A stretch of DNA of 64,000 nt from Croceivirga sp. (GTDB lineage Bacteria; Bacteroidota; Bacteroidia; Flavobacteriales; Flavobacteriaceae), in contig JANQRG010000050.1 of NCBI GenBank assembly GCA_028284665.1, forward strand, positions 62,001 to 126,000, given 5' to 3'. Positions 37,546-46,845 of the stretch are shown one piece after another (within the stretch, counting starts at the first letter, position 1; each line of letters begins with the position of its first letter). Under the pieces are notes generated by a model. That model was not told the DNA's origin. It worked only from the letters and a program-made list of their open reading frames with translations, and ran no database searches. A program made the position numbers and the translations under genes.

Positions 37546-38856
37546 TTATCTTCCCATTTTTTCGGATACCAGGTTGGGGTAGCCTTCCATTTGTTTCGCC
37601 ATATCGTGGTATTGCTTGGTAAACGCCTGGGATTCGGGATACCGATAGTCCGGGAAGTCATACTCGGAGATAAAGTCACTTAATCTAAGATAGACTCCAC
37701 TAAGCTCAGAAACCAGATCGATATCGCCCGTTTCTATATTCCTGCGCAATACCCCCAACATTTGAGGATTTTGTACATCTATCTGCATCACATTGGCTGT
37801 TGGAATTTGCTGAATTCCCTCTAATCCTGAAGCAAACATCTGTTGCTGGCCTGCCATTCCATTTCCTTTAGATCCGGCTACTACCGAAGCAAAGGGTACG
37901 ATTGTACCTCCCCGGTTCTTATGGGTAACAAGTAAACTCTTGGTCATAGAACCATCCATTTCCTGGGTAGTCACGGTAAGCATATCGATCGGGGCGTTTC
38001 CATAGCCCAATTCGGCAATAGTCTTTCCCTTAATGTCTGCTCCTGCCTGTATCTGAGCCGTGGGAATAGTCACCAACGGGGTGCAGGTATAGCTAGCCAA
38101 CAGCGTAGATACACCATCCACTTCATCAAATAACATCGTACGAATAGGGGCGCGGGTTTCATTTTGAGTGTGCACAGCATGGTAGATCTCTATACTATTA
38201 ACCGATTCCTGCGTTTCTGCAAAGGGATACTCGATTTTTCGAAGTGTAGAGGCAAATTCGCTATTCGTCAATCCAGCAACATAAATATAGCCATCATTGT
38301 AGTCAATGTCCGTAATGTTCAAGGTGCTGGCCGGGGTTTCTTCCCAAAATAGCAGTTCCGAAGAAGCCGGATCGTTAAGTATAATACTAGTACTATTGCC
38401 TTCAGTTACTTCTAAAAATCGAATCCCTCCGGTAGCAGGATGCGCAATGGCTATTACCGCTTTCGCATCGGGTTGATGACCTAGCTTTATAGCAACATAC
38501 GCTTCCTGACTTACCGGATGGATCTTCATATCCTGAATTACTACATCACGGGTTTCCATATTGAGTTTTTGTGCTATGGTTCCATCAAAACCTTCCATAT
38601 TAAAGGGCACGGCATCCTTCAGTTCGTCTGCCGTTGTTGCCACCGCGTGAATCTTTCCTGCTTTGCTGTCCCCAATAAACAGTACATTTTCGGCCCCAAA
38701 GGCCAGGACATTAGCTCCGGATAATGCGGACTTTGGCACTATTTCCGAATACATTGTTGTATGTGTATCCGAAATTGCTACATCTTTTGCTTTATCCTGC
38801 TTACAAGACGCAAGGAATATGGCAAGGAAACCAAATGTTATCAATTGTATTTTCAT
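37546..38856 (-). CDS. lipoprotein of unknown function, probable beta-propeller
   Basis: 436 residues; lipobox FLASC (Cys18). The body has repeated blade-like units ending in hydrophobic strands (VLFIGDSKAGKIHAV, AYVAIKLGH, ITDIDYNDGYIYVAGLT), so a periplasmic beta-propeller is a reasonable guess. The C-terminus (KQYHDMAKQMEGYPNL) is helical. I do not recognise the family. It follows the YCII gene by 24 bp on the same strand. Confidence 0.65.
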   Translation of the reverse strand: MKIQLITFGFLAIFLASCKQDKAKDVAISDTHTTMYSEIVPKSALSGANVLAFGAENVLFIGDSKAGKIHAVATTADELKDAVPFNMEGFDGTIAQKLNMETRDVVIQDMKIHPVSQEAYVAIKLGHQPDAKAVIAIAHPATGGIRFLEVTEGNSTSIILNDPASSELLFWEETPASTLNITDIDYNDGYIYVAGLTNSEFASTLRKIEYPFAETQESVNSIEIYHAVHTQNETRAPIRTMLFDEVDGVSTLLASYTCTPLVTIPTAQIQAGADIKGKTIAELGYGNAPIDMLTVTTQEMDGSMTKSLLVTHKNRGGTIVPFASVVAGSKGNGMAGQQQMFASGLEGIQQIPTANVMQIDVQNPQMLGVLRRNIETGDIDLVSELSGVYLRLSDFISEYDFPDYRYPESQAFTKQYHDMAKQMEGYPNLVSEKMGR

Positions 38857-38880
38857 GGTACTTTACTATTAGGTTTTGAA

Positions 38881-39342
38881 TTAGTCGATAACAAAGGAGG
38901 CATCTGAGAGCTTTAATCGTACGTTTAGTTCCCCCTCATTAATATTCCACCTGTACAAGGTGTATTTTCGAACACCTGTTTTATGCATAGGGTCTTGATC
39001 TGCAATCCTTCTGGCCTCTTCAAAGGAATTGGCCCGTATCATGATAGCGCCATAGCCCCCAGCGTCCGAGGCCCCTTCTATTGTGGTTTGCCCTCCCATG
39101 ATCATGGTACCCTGGTTTTCAATTTTATGTACAAAATCCATATGATCCGGTAAAACTTTTGCCACCTCATCAAATGGCACTACAGGCTCCGTAACATACA
39201 GGTAGACTTCTTTGTTCATTCCGGTATTCAACTTTTCTGCTTCAGCCAACACATCATCCTGGGCTTGTAGCGTAAGCGTCGGTACTCCAAGCATTAGAAA
39301 TAACAGACTTGCAATGTTTTTCAGTTTTCTTTTAGTTTTCAT
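38881..39342 (-). CDS. secreted YCII-related domain protein
   Basis: 153 residues; signal peptide (MKTKRKLKNIASLLFLMLGVPTLTLQAQ) and one YCII-type ferredoxin-like domain (HMDFVHKIENQGTMIMGGQTTIEG, ANSFEEARRIADQDPM). YCII proteins are usually cytoplasmic; the exported form is unusual but the fold pattern is clear. It is followed by two lipoproteins and preceded by a porin. Confidence 0.8.
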   Translation of the reverse strand: MKTKRKLKNIASLLFLMLGVPTLTLQAQDDVLAEAEKLNTGMNKEVYLYVTEPVVPFDEVAKVLPDHMDFVHKIENQGTMIMGGQTTIEGASDAGGYGAIMIRANSFEEARRIADQDPMHKTGVRKYTLYRWNINEGELNVRLKLSDASFVID

Positions 39343-39390
39343 AATCGATTGTTTTTAGAGTTAAAAAATGTATTGTTATTCTTCACGGTA

Positions 39391-40806
39391 TTAAAACTTA
39401 AATTCCAAAGTGGGTCCTGTATAAAAGATATTGTTGGATTCTCCGGATTCCTTTACAAAATCGCCAGCCACAAAATAGGTGGACCGCCACTCGAACTCAA
39501 TATTCCTATTGATCTCATATAGTATCTTCATGCCAATAGCGCTGCCCAGGTAGGCACTGGAACCACTTGTAGCATCCCGAATTTGAAAACGCGGTGGCGT
39601 GTATAGACCATCCTCTTTTGAGGATCGGAAGAAAAAGGCATAATCCATATAAATGGAGAAGCCTTCAAAGGGGTATATCTTAAAATTGGGATGTAACCCA
39701 TTTAGGTTGACGGGTGTATTTACCGCGGCGAGGCTGTACAATGCGGGATTCACGAATAGAGGGTTGTAGGTCTGTAATTTATCGTCCCCCCTGTCCCTGT
39801 CCCCAGAGGAATAGTCAAACTTCAATCCGAATGTCAGTTTCCATGGACTGTTAATCAAGATATATTTATAGTCGAACTCAAAGTTAAAGGCACTAATTGT
39901 GGCATCCCCCAGTTTTCCAAATTGATAGACCAACTCCGTATTGAATACCATTCGTTTCCCTAAGGTTCCATAACGGCGTATGCCTATGGAATGGCGGGTT
40001 TCCTCCCCTTCCAGATCACTAAAACTGGCGAAATCCGAATGAAACCCCAGGTAGTACAATTCGGTTTTCCCCAGGATCCTCCCCACCTTGAAGTCCGCCA
40101 CCGCCCCCCACAAAGCCGGGTTAGTAGCATCCTCATCAAACAAGGCAAAGGCATTGTCAAAAGCGTCAAATTCCGGTTGCACTTCGCTACCATAGAACAC
40201 CTGAATTGAATTTTGACTGAAGTTGTAATCTGCTTTGACCAAATCAAAACTCCTCCGAATATTAGGGCCATCCCTTCGGTCGACTAATCTTCCTGCTCCA
40301 AAGGTCAATTGTTTTCTACCCAAGGTGAGGACAAATGCATTCTCTTTTTGTGGAATGGTAAATTCTGCAAAAGCCTGGTGCAAGTCCAGTTGATCGTCCT
40401 CCAAAGTCCTATCAATGCCCCCGCTCGTAAAACCGTGATATAGTTCTGCATACACCCGGATATATTTTCCAAAATACAGGGCCGAATTTAAGTTCAGCCG
40501 TTGGGAATAATAACTATCATCTTCTTCGGTATAATTTTCATTGATAGTGCTTTCAAAACGCGGCCGATAGGCCCCACCTAATGTAAGGTAGAAGGATTTG
40601 CCTTTGGACAGTGGAATGTATTTTAGTCCTTGGGCAAAAATAGGTTCATATTCCTTTGCGGTCTCCTTATTTTTTAAATAGCTATAGTCTTCATCAGCGC
40701 TATCATTCATGAATTCTTGAGGTGCTTTCAGCTCTACTTCCTGGGCATAGATCAATGGGGAGGCGAAAGTAAAAAGCAAGGCGAAGAGGAATGTCAAATT
40801 TCTCAT
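39391..40806 (-). CDS. alginate-export-family outer-membrane porin
   Basis: 471 residues from the ATG at 40806 (MRNLTFLFALL); a TTG two codons upstream is possible. After the signal peptide, amphipathic strands with aromatic ends continue to a C-terminal Phe (TLEFKF), and the first half has the LTLGGAYRPRFEST pattern of the alginate_exp family. Predicted outer-membrane channel; the substrate is not known. A 22-bp motif shared with a Crp-like regulator lies 62-83 bp upstream, so Crp-type control is plausible. Confidence 0.85.
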   Translation of the reverse strand: MRNLTFLFALLFTFASPLIYAQEVELKAPQEFMNDSADEDYSYLKNKETAKEYEPIFAQGLKYIPLSKGKSFYLTLGGAYRPRFESTINENYTEEDDSYYSQRLNLNSALYFGKYIRVYAELYHGFTSGGIDRTLEDDQLDLHQAFAEFTIPQKENAFVLTLGRKQLTFGAGRLVDRRDGPNIRRSFDLVKADYNFSQNSIQVFYGSEVQPEFDAFDNAFALFDEDATNPALWGAVADFKVGRILGKTELYYLGFHSDFASFSDLEGEETRHSIGIRRYGTLGKRMVFNTELVYQFGKLGDATISAFNFEFDYKYILINSPWKLTFGLKFDYSSGDRDRGDDKLQTYNPLFVNPALYSLAAVNTPVNLNGLHPNFKIYPFEGFSIYMDYAFFFRSSKEDGLYTPPRFQIRDATSGSSAYLGSAIGMKILYEINRNIEFEWRSTYFVAGDFVKESGESNNIFYTGPTLEFKF

Positions 40807-40867
40807 TTTCAAAGCTTTGGTGGGTTAATTTTTGATTACCACCCCAAATTAACCGCTACGCTTTGCC

Positions 40868-40889
40868 TGTGCATTAATCCAAATTAAGA
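40868..40889 (-). promoter_or_regulatory. 22-bp motif upstream of the porin (copy 1)
   Basis: TGTGCATTAATC followed by CAAATTAAGA; it differs in one base from the copy upstream of the first Crp-like gene. The core TTAAT-N4-ATTAA is a dyad, as expected for a dimeric regulator. Confidence 0.5.
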
Positions 40890-40927
40890 CGTTATATATT
40901 TTACAATTTCTTCACTTTTTGTGTTTT

Positions 40928-41386
40928 TTACTTTTTGCGCTTTGCCTTACTTAATGCTTCAGGGGTTACCCCCAAATAGGAGGCAATCATTCTTTGCGGA
41001 ATGCGACTTACAATTTGGGGATAGGTAGCCACAAAGTGTTCATAACGATCAAGGATGGATCCTCCCATGAGCATAATGACACGTTTCTGAAGGCCGTCAA
41101 TCCGATGGATCATCTCCGGCATATTCTGATGACTATTAAAAAAATTCTTGTCCAAAACGCTAACCACGGAATCTTCCAGCGCATCAATAAACAGATCTGC
41201 CGGGACATTTGGCGGGATATGATCTACCATAACGGTGCCTTCCGGGGCAAATAGGAATATGTGTTCTTTCCCTTTTTTGTCCAGGGAATAACTACGCAGC
41301 AAACCGGAATTTACGCGATATATCTTAGAGTTTAGTTCCCCTGCTCGTTGCAGAATATCTCCTTTTTTTAGGGTTATAGTGCTCAT
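40928..41386 (-). CDS. small Crp/Fnr-family transcription regulator
   Basis: 152 residues: an N-terminal cyclic-nucleotide-binding-like beta-roll (GDILQRAGELNSKIYRVNSG) and a C-terminal winged helix (RIPQRMIASYLGVTPEALSKAK). It is shorter than the usual 190-230 residues. About half the residues match the neighbouring regulator, so the two are tandem paralogues. No Fnr-type cysteines are seen. Its own promoter region holds the 22-bp motif shared with the porin. Confidence 0.88.
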   Translation of the reverse strand: MSTITLKKGDILQRAGELNSKIYRVNSGLLRSYSLDKKGKEHIFLFAPEGTVMVDHIPPNVPADLFIDALEDSVVSVLDKNFFNSHQNMPEMIHRIDGLQKRVIMLMGGSILDRYEHFVATYPQIVSRIPQRMIASYLGVTPEALSKAKRKK

Positions 41387-41425
41387 TAAAAAAAATAAGC
41401 GCTAAAGTAAATCCAGGGAAACCGC

Positions 41426-41447
41426 TGTGCATTAATCAAAATTAAGA
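41426..41447 (-). promoter_or_regulatory. 22-bp motif upstream of the first Crp-like gene (copy 2)
   Basis: Matches the porin copy at 21 of 22 positions and lies 40-61 bp upstream of the ATG at 41386. On the minus strand it includes TAATTTTG, which also fits a -7 box, so the site may overlap the promoter. Confidence 0.5.
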
Positions 41448-41453
41448 AAGCTA

Positions 41454-41927
41454 CTATCGGCTTTGCAGGTATTGGCGCTTTGATTTGCTTAAGGCCTCCG
41501 GAGTAACACCAAGATATGAAGCGATCATTTTTTGCGGCACGCGATTTACAAGATCCGGATAGGTCGTTACAAAGTGGTTAAAACGTTCAATAATTGATGC
41601 ACTCATCAACATTACCATCCGTTTTTGCAATGCGCTCATCTGAAGCGCCATCTTATGAGCGTGCCTCCGTGCCATCTTCAAATCCTTTTCGCGAATCAAG
41701 GCGGTAGTGTCTTCCAAAGCATCGATATACAATTCCGCAGGGATTTCGGGAGGCAGATGATCGGTCATAATTGCTCCTTCCGCTGCAAAAAGGAAAATAT
41801 GCTCCTTCCCTTTTTCATCAATCAGGTAACTACGCAGTAGGCCAGTCTTAACAATAAAAACCTTAGTGTTTGTATCTCCTGGCCGTTGTAAAATAGCACC
41901 TTTTTTAACGGTGATCCTTTTTGCCAT
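41454..41927 (-). CDS. small Crp/Fnr-family transcription regulator (paralogue)
   Basis: 157 residues with the same architecture as its downstream neighbour: GAILQRPGDTNTKVFIVKTG beta-roll, IDALEDTTALIREKD, and C-terminal helix-turn-helix RVPQKMIASYLGVTPEALSKSKR. It lies 41 bp after the ion channel and 67 bp before its paralogue, all on one strand. A nearby nucleotide cyclase could supply a ligand (inference); whether it binds cAMP cannot be told, since the phosphate-binding cassette is not obvious. Confidence 0.88.
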   Translation of the reverse strand: MAKRITVKKGAILQRPGDTNTKVFIVKTGLLRSYLIDEKGKEHIFLFAAEGAIMTDHLPPEIPAELYIDALEDTTALIREKDLKMARRHAHKMALQMSALQKRMVMLMSASIIERFNHFVTTYPDLVNRVPQKMIASYLGVTPEALSKSKRQYLQSR

Positions 41928-41968
41928 GGGTTTAACCGTTCTAAACTTTGGAAGTTACGGAAAAGGGT

Positions 41969-42637
41969 TTACTTATTCGCGGAATGCCGAATATACTTCT
42001 CTACGACAACCGCGGTAAGAATGACAAGATAAAACTGTCCCATTAGCCCTACCAGCATGGCCGCCTTCTGCGCTATGGGAATGACAGGTACGATTTCTCC
42101 ATAGCCAATGGTCAGTAAGGTAATATAGGCATAGTATAACATCCCTTCACTGAATAGCACCATATCTTCCGTGTTTAATAAAATGCCTTGAAACGCCCCG
42201 GGATGCGTTAACGCAATGGACATAAAGAGGAAGAAGGCCAAAAACCCCAGGGAGATGTACCCGCTCATCAATCCTAAGATCACGTTTTTATTGACATAAT
42301 CTGCTTGCCAGACTTGTTTGATAATATGCCAGGTAACTACAATATGAAAAATAAAAAAAATGGTTAATCGTATAAAAATACCGGTCTCCGATTCCTGCCT
42401 GCTAATCATAGCACTACCAAAAATGAAAAGGGAGACTACAAAGAGTACTACAAAAAACCAGGCCACCCATTTCTTTTTTGAAATGATCAGTATTCCCGCA
42501 AGTATACTTGCCAGGTACAGCAAAGGGAGCAAAAAGAACTCATAAAAATTAGGAGGTACAAACAGGGATCCGAACAGAATGGCCAGTTGAATCGCTAAAA
42601 AAAACTCAAAACGAAGTTTATATAACTTTTCAAGCAT
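41969..42637 (-). CDS. potassium-channel-like ion channel
   Basis: 222 residues, about six membrane helices and a pore loop with the selectivity filter T176-I-G-Y-G180 (ITLLTIGYGEIVPV), the hallmark of K+-selective channels. No voltage-sensor arginine ladder and no cyclic-nucleotide-binding or RCK domain is visible, so it is a minimal channel. Its start overlaps the end of the nucleotide cyclase gene by 8 bp, which points to translational coupling. Confidence 0.88.
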   Translation of the reverse strand: MLEKLYKLRFEFFLAIQLAILFGSLFVPPNFYEFFLLPLLYLASILAGILIISKKKWVAWFFVVLFVVSLFIFGSAMISRQESETGIFIRLTIFFIFHIVVTWHIIKQVWQADYVNKNVILGLMSGYISLGFLAFFLFMSIALTHPGAFQGILLNTEDMVLFSEGMLYYAYITLLTIGYGEIVPVIPIAQKAAMLVGLMGQFYLVILTAVVVEKYIRHSANK

Positions 42638-43709
42638 TTGTCATTACCGTATGAATATTCACTTTTTTCTGCTTTCCCTTTAAAAGCACCTCTCCAAGAT
42701 GCTTAGACATAAAAAAATCCATATTTAAATCGTTCAATAACATTTCGGAAATGAGAATCGGCACCTCGTGTTTGTTACATTCTGCTTGTATTCGAGCAGA
42801 AGTATTGATGACATCGCCATGATACGCCACTTCTTTTTTGACCACCCCTACTTCGGCAACCATAAGAATACCCCCATGTAAACCTGCCTTAAAAATAGGT
42901 GACGTACCATATTTATTGATATAATAGTTTTCCTTCTCCAAAAGCTTCTCTCTGAACGCAAAAAAGAGTTTGACACAGTTGTTATTCGATAAGCCTTTTT
43001 GATAGGGCCAGCTCAGCACCGCTTCGTCGCCTACATACTGGTAGATTTCAGCATCGTATTCAGGAACAACTTCATTTAAATCATAGAAGCAGTCTTGAAT
43101 CAGTTGACTGTATTTCAAATGCCCTAATTCCTCGGCAATTGCTGTTGAAGATTTAAGGTCCAAGAACATAAAAATACGTTTCTCCTCTTTGGGTTCCTTG
43201 TACTTTCCAAAGAGCATTTTTACAAAAACCCCTTTCCCAAACTTGTCATTGGCAATTTCTATAAAGGAAAAAATCAAGGCGGAAAAAATAATATAGATAA
43301 CTACCGCCCAAAAGGTTTTGTCATAGACCCACCACCCTCTGGCATTGTCAATGCCCATGTCATAGAACCTATTCGTTACTTCAATGACCACAGTTGAAAG
43401 GATGATAATTGAAATAAGATATATTACGAAAGTGATCAATAAACTAAATCCGATGGAAATTCTTTTTGAAAGGTATTTATCCAAAAGAAATTCTATGAAG
43501 GCACCAACAATTCCAATTAACAGGCCAAAAAGTAAGAACATGGAGAACGCACGCGAAAAGCCGTATTGGGGAGGTACTATTATCCCCTCTTCTTCTGAGA
43601 GGCCATAATATCTGAAAATGGCAAAAAGCGCCATCACCACAGTCCAATAAACTACCGATTGCCCTAACTGTTTAAGAAATCGATTTACATTTCGTCCTCG
43701 TTCTTTCAT
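42630..43709 (-). CDS. membrane-bound class III adenylate/guanylate cyclase
   Basis: 359 residues from the ATG at 43709 (an adjacent GTG at 43712 overlaps the RND stop). Four membrane helices (about 18-33, 52-75, 87-110, 133-152) precede a catalytic domain with both metal aspartates, D184 (FMFLDLKSSTA) and D228 (YQYVGDEAVLSW), and the substrate helix VINTSARIQAE, so it looks active. Whether the product is cAMP or cGMP cannot be called. It sits directly behind the RND pump gene and overlaps the channel gene. Confidence 0.9.
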   Translation of the reverse strand: MKERGRNVNRFLKQLGQSVVYWTVVMALFAIFRYYGLSEEEGIIVPPQYGFSRAFSMFLLFGLLIGIVGAFIEFLLDKYLSKRISIGFSLLITFVIYLISIIILSTVVIEVTNRFYDMGIDNARGWWVYDKTFWAVVIYIIFSALIFSFIEIANDKFGKGVFVKMLFGKYKEPKEEKRIFMFLDLKSSTAIAEELGHLKYSQLIQDCFYDLNEVVPEYDAEIYQYVGDEAVLSWPYQKGLSNNNCVKLFFAFREKLLEKENYYINKYGTSPIFKAGLHGGILMVAEVGVVKKEVAYHGDVINTSARIQAECNKHEVPILISEMLLNDLNMDFFMSKHLGEVLLKGKQKKVNIHTVMTNA

Positions 43710-43711
43710 CA

Positions 43712-46700
43712 CTACGCATCCAATAGCGCTTCATCAAATTCATATCCTTTGTAATTGACCTTAAAGAGGGCACTATACAAAGAGGGAATGAAAAGCAAGG
43801 TGATTACTGTTCCAAATAAGAGACCGATCATGATACTGATGGCCATGCCTTCCCACATTTCACCCCCTGAAAGGTACAACGGGACCAGACCCAAAATCGT
43901 GGTAAACGTAGATAACAATATCGGTCGAAAACGCTGTAAACAAGCAGCTATCACTGAATCCTGATCGGTCCGGCCAGCTTTCAATTCTACCTCCATACGA
44001 TCAATGAGCACAATGGCATTGTTAATTACAATACCGGCCAAAGAGATGACGCCAAGAAAAGGCATGAATCCAAAAGCCTCCTGAAAAACCAGTAAACCAA
44101 TAACGACCCCGATGATACCCAATGGGATCGTCAGTACCACCATAGCCATTTTTCGAACGGAATTGAACTGAATGATCAGCAACAACAGAATAATAAACCC
44201 GGAAATAGGAAGATACCCTATAATAGGGCCCATGTTTTCCGCAGTTTGCTCAGCATCACCTCCCAGGGCGTAGGTGTACCCCTCTGGCCATACCCCATTT
44301 ACCTGCTCTTCCAGCCAGGGTGTAACTACCGACATGATGGAGGAGGCGTTTCCACCATCCCGCAATTCACTGCTGATATTTATGGTCCTTTTGATATCAC
44401 TTCTTTTGATCTTAGCGTATTGCCATGATGGTACTATGGAGGCGACTTGCAATAGTGGTACACTTTTGCCACTATTTTGCGAATACACGTTTAAGGTTTC
44501 CAAAGATGCCAAGGTTTGTTGCTGGCTATCCCCACTTCGCATTAGGATCGGAATAGATTTATTATCCTCCCGGTACTCCCCGGTTTGAAAACCATCCAAA
44601 ACGGTTTGTAATGATGTGGCGATATCGGCACTGGTAATGCCGGCATTTTGGGCGCGGTTTTGGTCTATCTCGATCAAAAACTTTTTACTCTTCGGACCCC
44701 AATCATCTTTAACATTTTTAGTAAATGCCACTCCGGATAATTTTTGCTTTACGCTTTCTGCTATGCTGGACAATTGGTCGGGTTCCGGCCCGGAGACCTT
44801 AATTTCTATAGGGGTTCCTCCTCCTCCGGAACCCAGGAGACCTACTTTGATGTCCGCATTGGGAAAGTTTTGAAAAGCATAGGCATCCAAACGGCTCACC
44901 ATCTCCACATTCTCTTCAAAGGTGGTCGTGTTAACAAGAATATGGGCATAGTTTGAATTGGCTTCATCCGGAGAATAGCCCAAATCATAGGATTCCGGAC
45001 CTTCCCCGATGTAGGATGACCAACTTACGATACCTTTCTCCCTATCCCCATTTACTTTAAGGGAATCTGCCATAAACCCTTCTATCTGTTCCACCACTTT
45101 AGTCGTCCGTTCAATCTTGTTCCCCTCAGGCAGGTTAATGTCGATAGTGATCATGTTACGATCACTATCCGGGAAAAAGATGAAGGGGATATAGCCAAAG
45201 CCAAACAACGAAAGAAAGAAGGCCAAAAAGATGCCTATGATCACTTTATATTTATGGCGCAAGGCCAATAATATCAGGTCTTTGTAGTACCGTTTCGCTG
45301 CGTTGATGATACGATCGACCAGCCCTGGTTTCTTTTCCCCTTTAGGAGCTACATTGAGAAACATATAGCAAAACATGGTGATCACCGTAAGGGCAACCAA
45401 CCAGGACGACATTAAGGCAATGGTAATCACCACAAAAATAGGCCCCACAATATCCCCCATAGTGGTAGGAGAAAGATAAAAGGCCAGGAATGCAGCCGAA
45501 GTAGTTAAGGTTGAGATCAATAACGGCATCCATAGTTCTGAGAACGCTTCAACAGCGGCCTGGTACTTTTCCATGCCTTGCTCCAGTTTCACCATAATGG
45601 TTTCGGCCACCACAATAGCATTGTCCACTAACATCCCTAACGCCATGATGAGGGCAGCCAGCGTTACTTGATTCAACCCCATATTAATGATGCCCATGAG
45701 CATCAGGGTCATAATCGTCACTATGGGGATCAAACTCGCAATTACAAAACCGGTACGGAATCCCAGAAACACCAACATCACCAATAAGACAATGGAAATG
45801 GACTGTAAGAGGTTCACCATAAAGTCGCTCACCTTTAGGTCTATGTAAGTGTCTAAAGAAGACACCCGTGTCAATTCCAAACCTACGGGTAGACGATTTT
45901 GCCATTGGGCGACCACTTGATCTACCGCTTCGCCCAGGTAGACAATATTTTTATCTTCCTTGAGGTTCACATGCATGGTAATCGCTTCCTTTCCGTCTAC
46001 ACTCACAATTTGTGTTGGTGGGTCGATATACCCTTTGCTGACCGTTGTAATATCCCCTAATTTCACCAGTTGCGATCCATCCCCAACGGCAATCAGCATA
46101 TTCTGAATGTCCTCAACGGAGTTGAAGTTTCCCGTGGGTTCTAAAATGATACGCTCATCCCCTACATTGATCTGACCTCCCGAACTCAAAATGTTCGTAC
46201 TGCCAATGTATTGTTGCAGTTTGGATGCTGAAAGCCCGTATTCTTTTAAGCGGGCATTATCAAACTCGACAAAAACGCGCTCGTCTTGTACCCCCCCAAG
46301 TTCCACTTTGGCGGCATCCGGGAGCTTTATCAGATCATCCTTGATATCATCGGCATACTCCTTCATTTCTGCATAACTAAATCCATCTGAGGTCAATCCA
46401 ACCACAATTCCATAAACATCACCGATACCATCATCATTTAAATTTGGCGCTACTCCAGACGGAAGACCCTGGATGGAATTTAATTTTCGACGCAAACGAT
46501 CCCATACCGATTGCAGTTTTTGCGGGGAAACCTCATCTTTTAATTCAACGCTTACCACAGAAAGCCCGGTTCGGGAAGTACTGCTTACCTCCTTGAGTTC
46601 GGGTAGCTCCTGGGCCACTTTTTCAATCTTGTCCGTCACCAATTGTTCTACCCGTTCCGGACTAGCCCCCGGAAATTGACTCACCACTGTAGCGACACGA

Positions 46701-46825
46701 ACGGTGTAGGGCGGCATACTATCCTGGGATAGGTTGAAATACATATTTATACCTAAAAGGATGATGGTTGCCAGCACCATAAAGGTGATACGATTCTTGT
46801 CTATCGAGAATTTTGCGAGATTCAT
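43712..46825 (-). CDS. RND-family efflux pump inner-membrane subunit
   Basis: 1037 residues, the usual length for HAE1/AcrB-type transporters. The N-terminal helix and two large periplasmic loops are present. The TM4 proton-relay region appears as IMALGMLVDNAIVVAETIM, and the second half has the matching AGIVINNAIVLIDRM. Proton-driven export of drugs or small molecules. The adaptor gene precedes it by 20 bp, and the cyclase begins 2 bp before or 3 bp within the stop, depending on start choice. Confidence 0.96.
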   Translation of the reverse strand: MNLAKFSIDKNRITFMVLATIILLGINMYFNLSQDSMPPYTVRVATVVSQFPGASPERVEQLVTDKIEKVAQELPELKEVSSTSRTGLSVVSVELKDEVSPQKLQSVWDRLRRKLNSIQGLPSGVAPNLNDDGIGDVYGIVVGLTSDGFSYAEMKEYADDIKDDLIKLPDAAKVELGGVQDERVFVEFDNARLKEYGLSASKLQQYIGSTNILSSGGQINVGDERIILEPTGNFNSVEDIQNMLIAVGDGSQLVKLGDITTVSKGYIDPPTQIVSVDGKEAITMHVNLKEDKNIVYLGEAVDQVVAQWQNRLPVGLELTRVSSLDTYIDLKVSDFMVNLLQSISIVLLVMLVFLGFRTGFVIASLIPIVTIMTLMLMGIINMGLNQVTLAALIMALGMLVDNAIVVAETIMVKLEQGMEKYQAAVEAFSELWMPLLISTLTTSAAFLAFYLSPTTMGDIVGPIFVVITIALMSSWLVALTVITMFCYMFLNVAPKGEKKPGLVDRIINAAKRYYKDLILLALRHKYKVIIGIFLAFFLSLFGFGYIPFIFFPDSDRNMITIDINLPEGNKIERTTKVVEQIEGFMADSLKVNGDREKGIVSWSSYIGEGPESYDLGYSPDEANSNYAHILVNTTTFEENVEMVSRLDAYAFQNFPNADIKVGLLGSGGGGTPIEIKVSGPEPDQLSSIAESVKQKLSGVAFTKNVKDDWGPKSKKFLIEIDQNRAQNAGITSADIATSLQTVLDGFQTGEYREDNKSIPILMRSGDSQQQTLASLETLNVYSQNSGKSVPLLQVASIVPSWQYAKIKRSDIKRTINISSELRDGGNASSIMSVVTPWLEEQVNGVWPEGYTYALGGDAEQTAENMGPIIGYLPISGFIILLLLIIQFNSVRKMAMVVLTIPLGIIGVVIGLLVFQEAFGFMPFLGVISLAGIVINNAIVLIDRMEVELKAGRTDQDSVIAACLQRFRPILLSTFTTILGLVPLYLSGGEMWEGMAISIMIGLLFGTVITLLFIPSLYSALFKVNYKGYEFDEALLDA

Positions 46826-46845
46826 AGATTTAGCAATGGTGTTGG

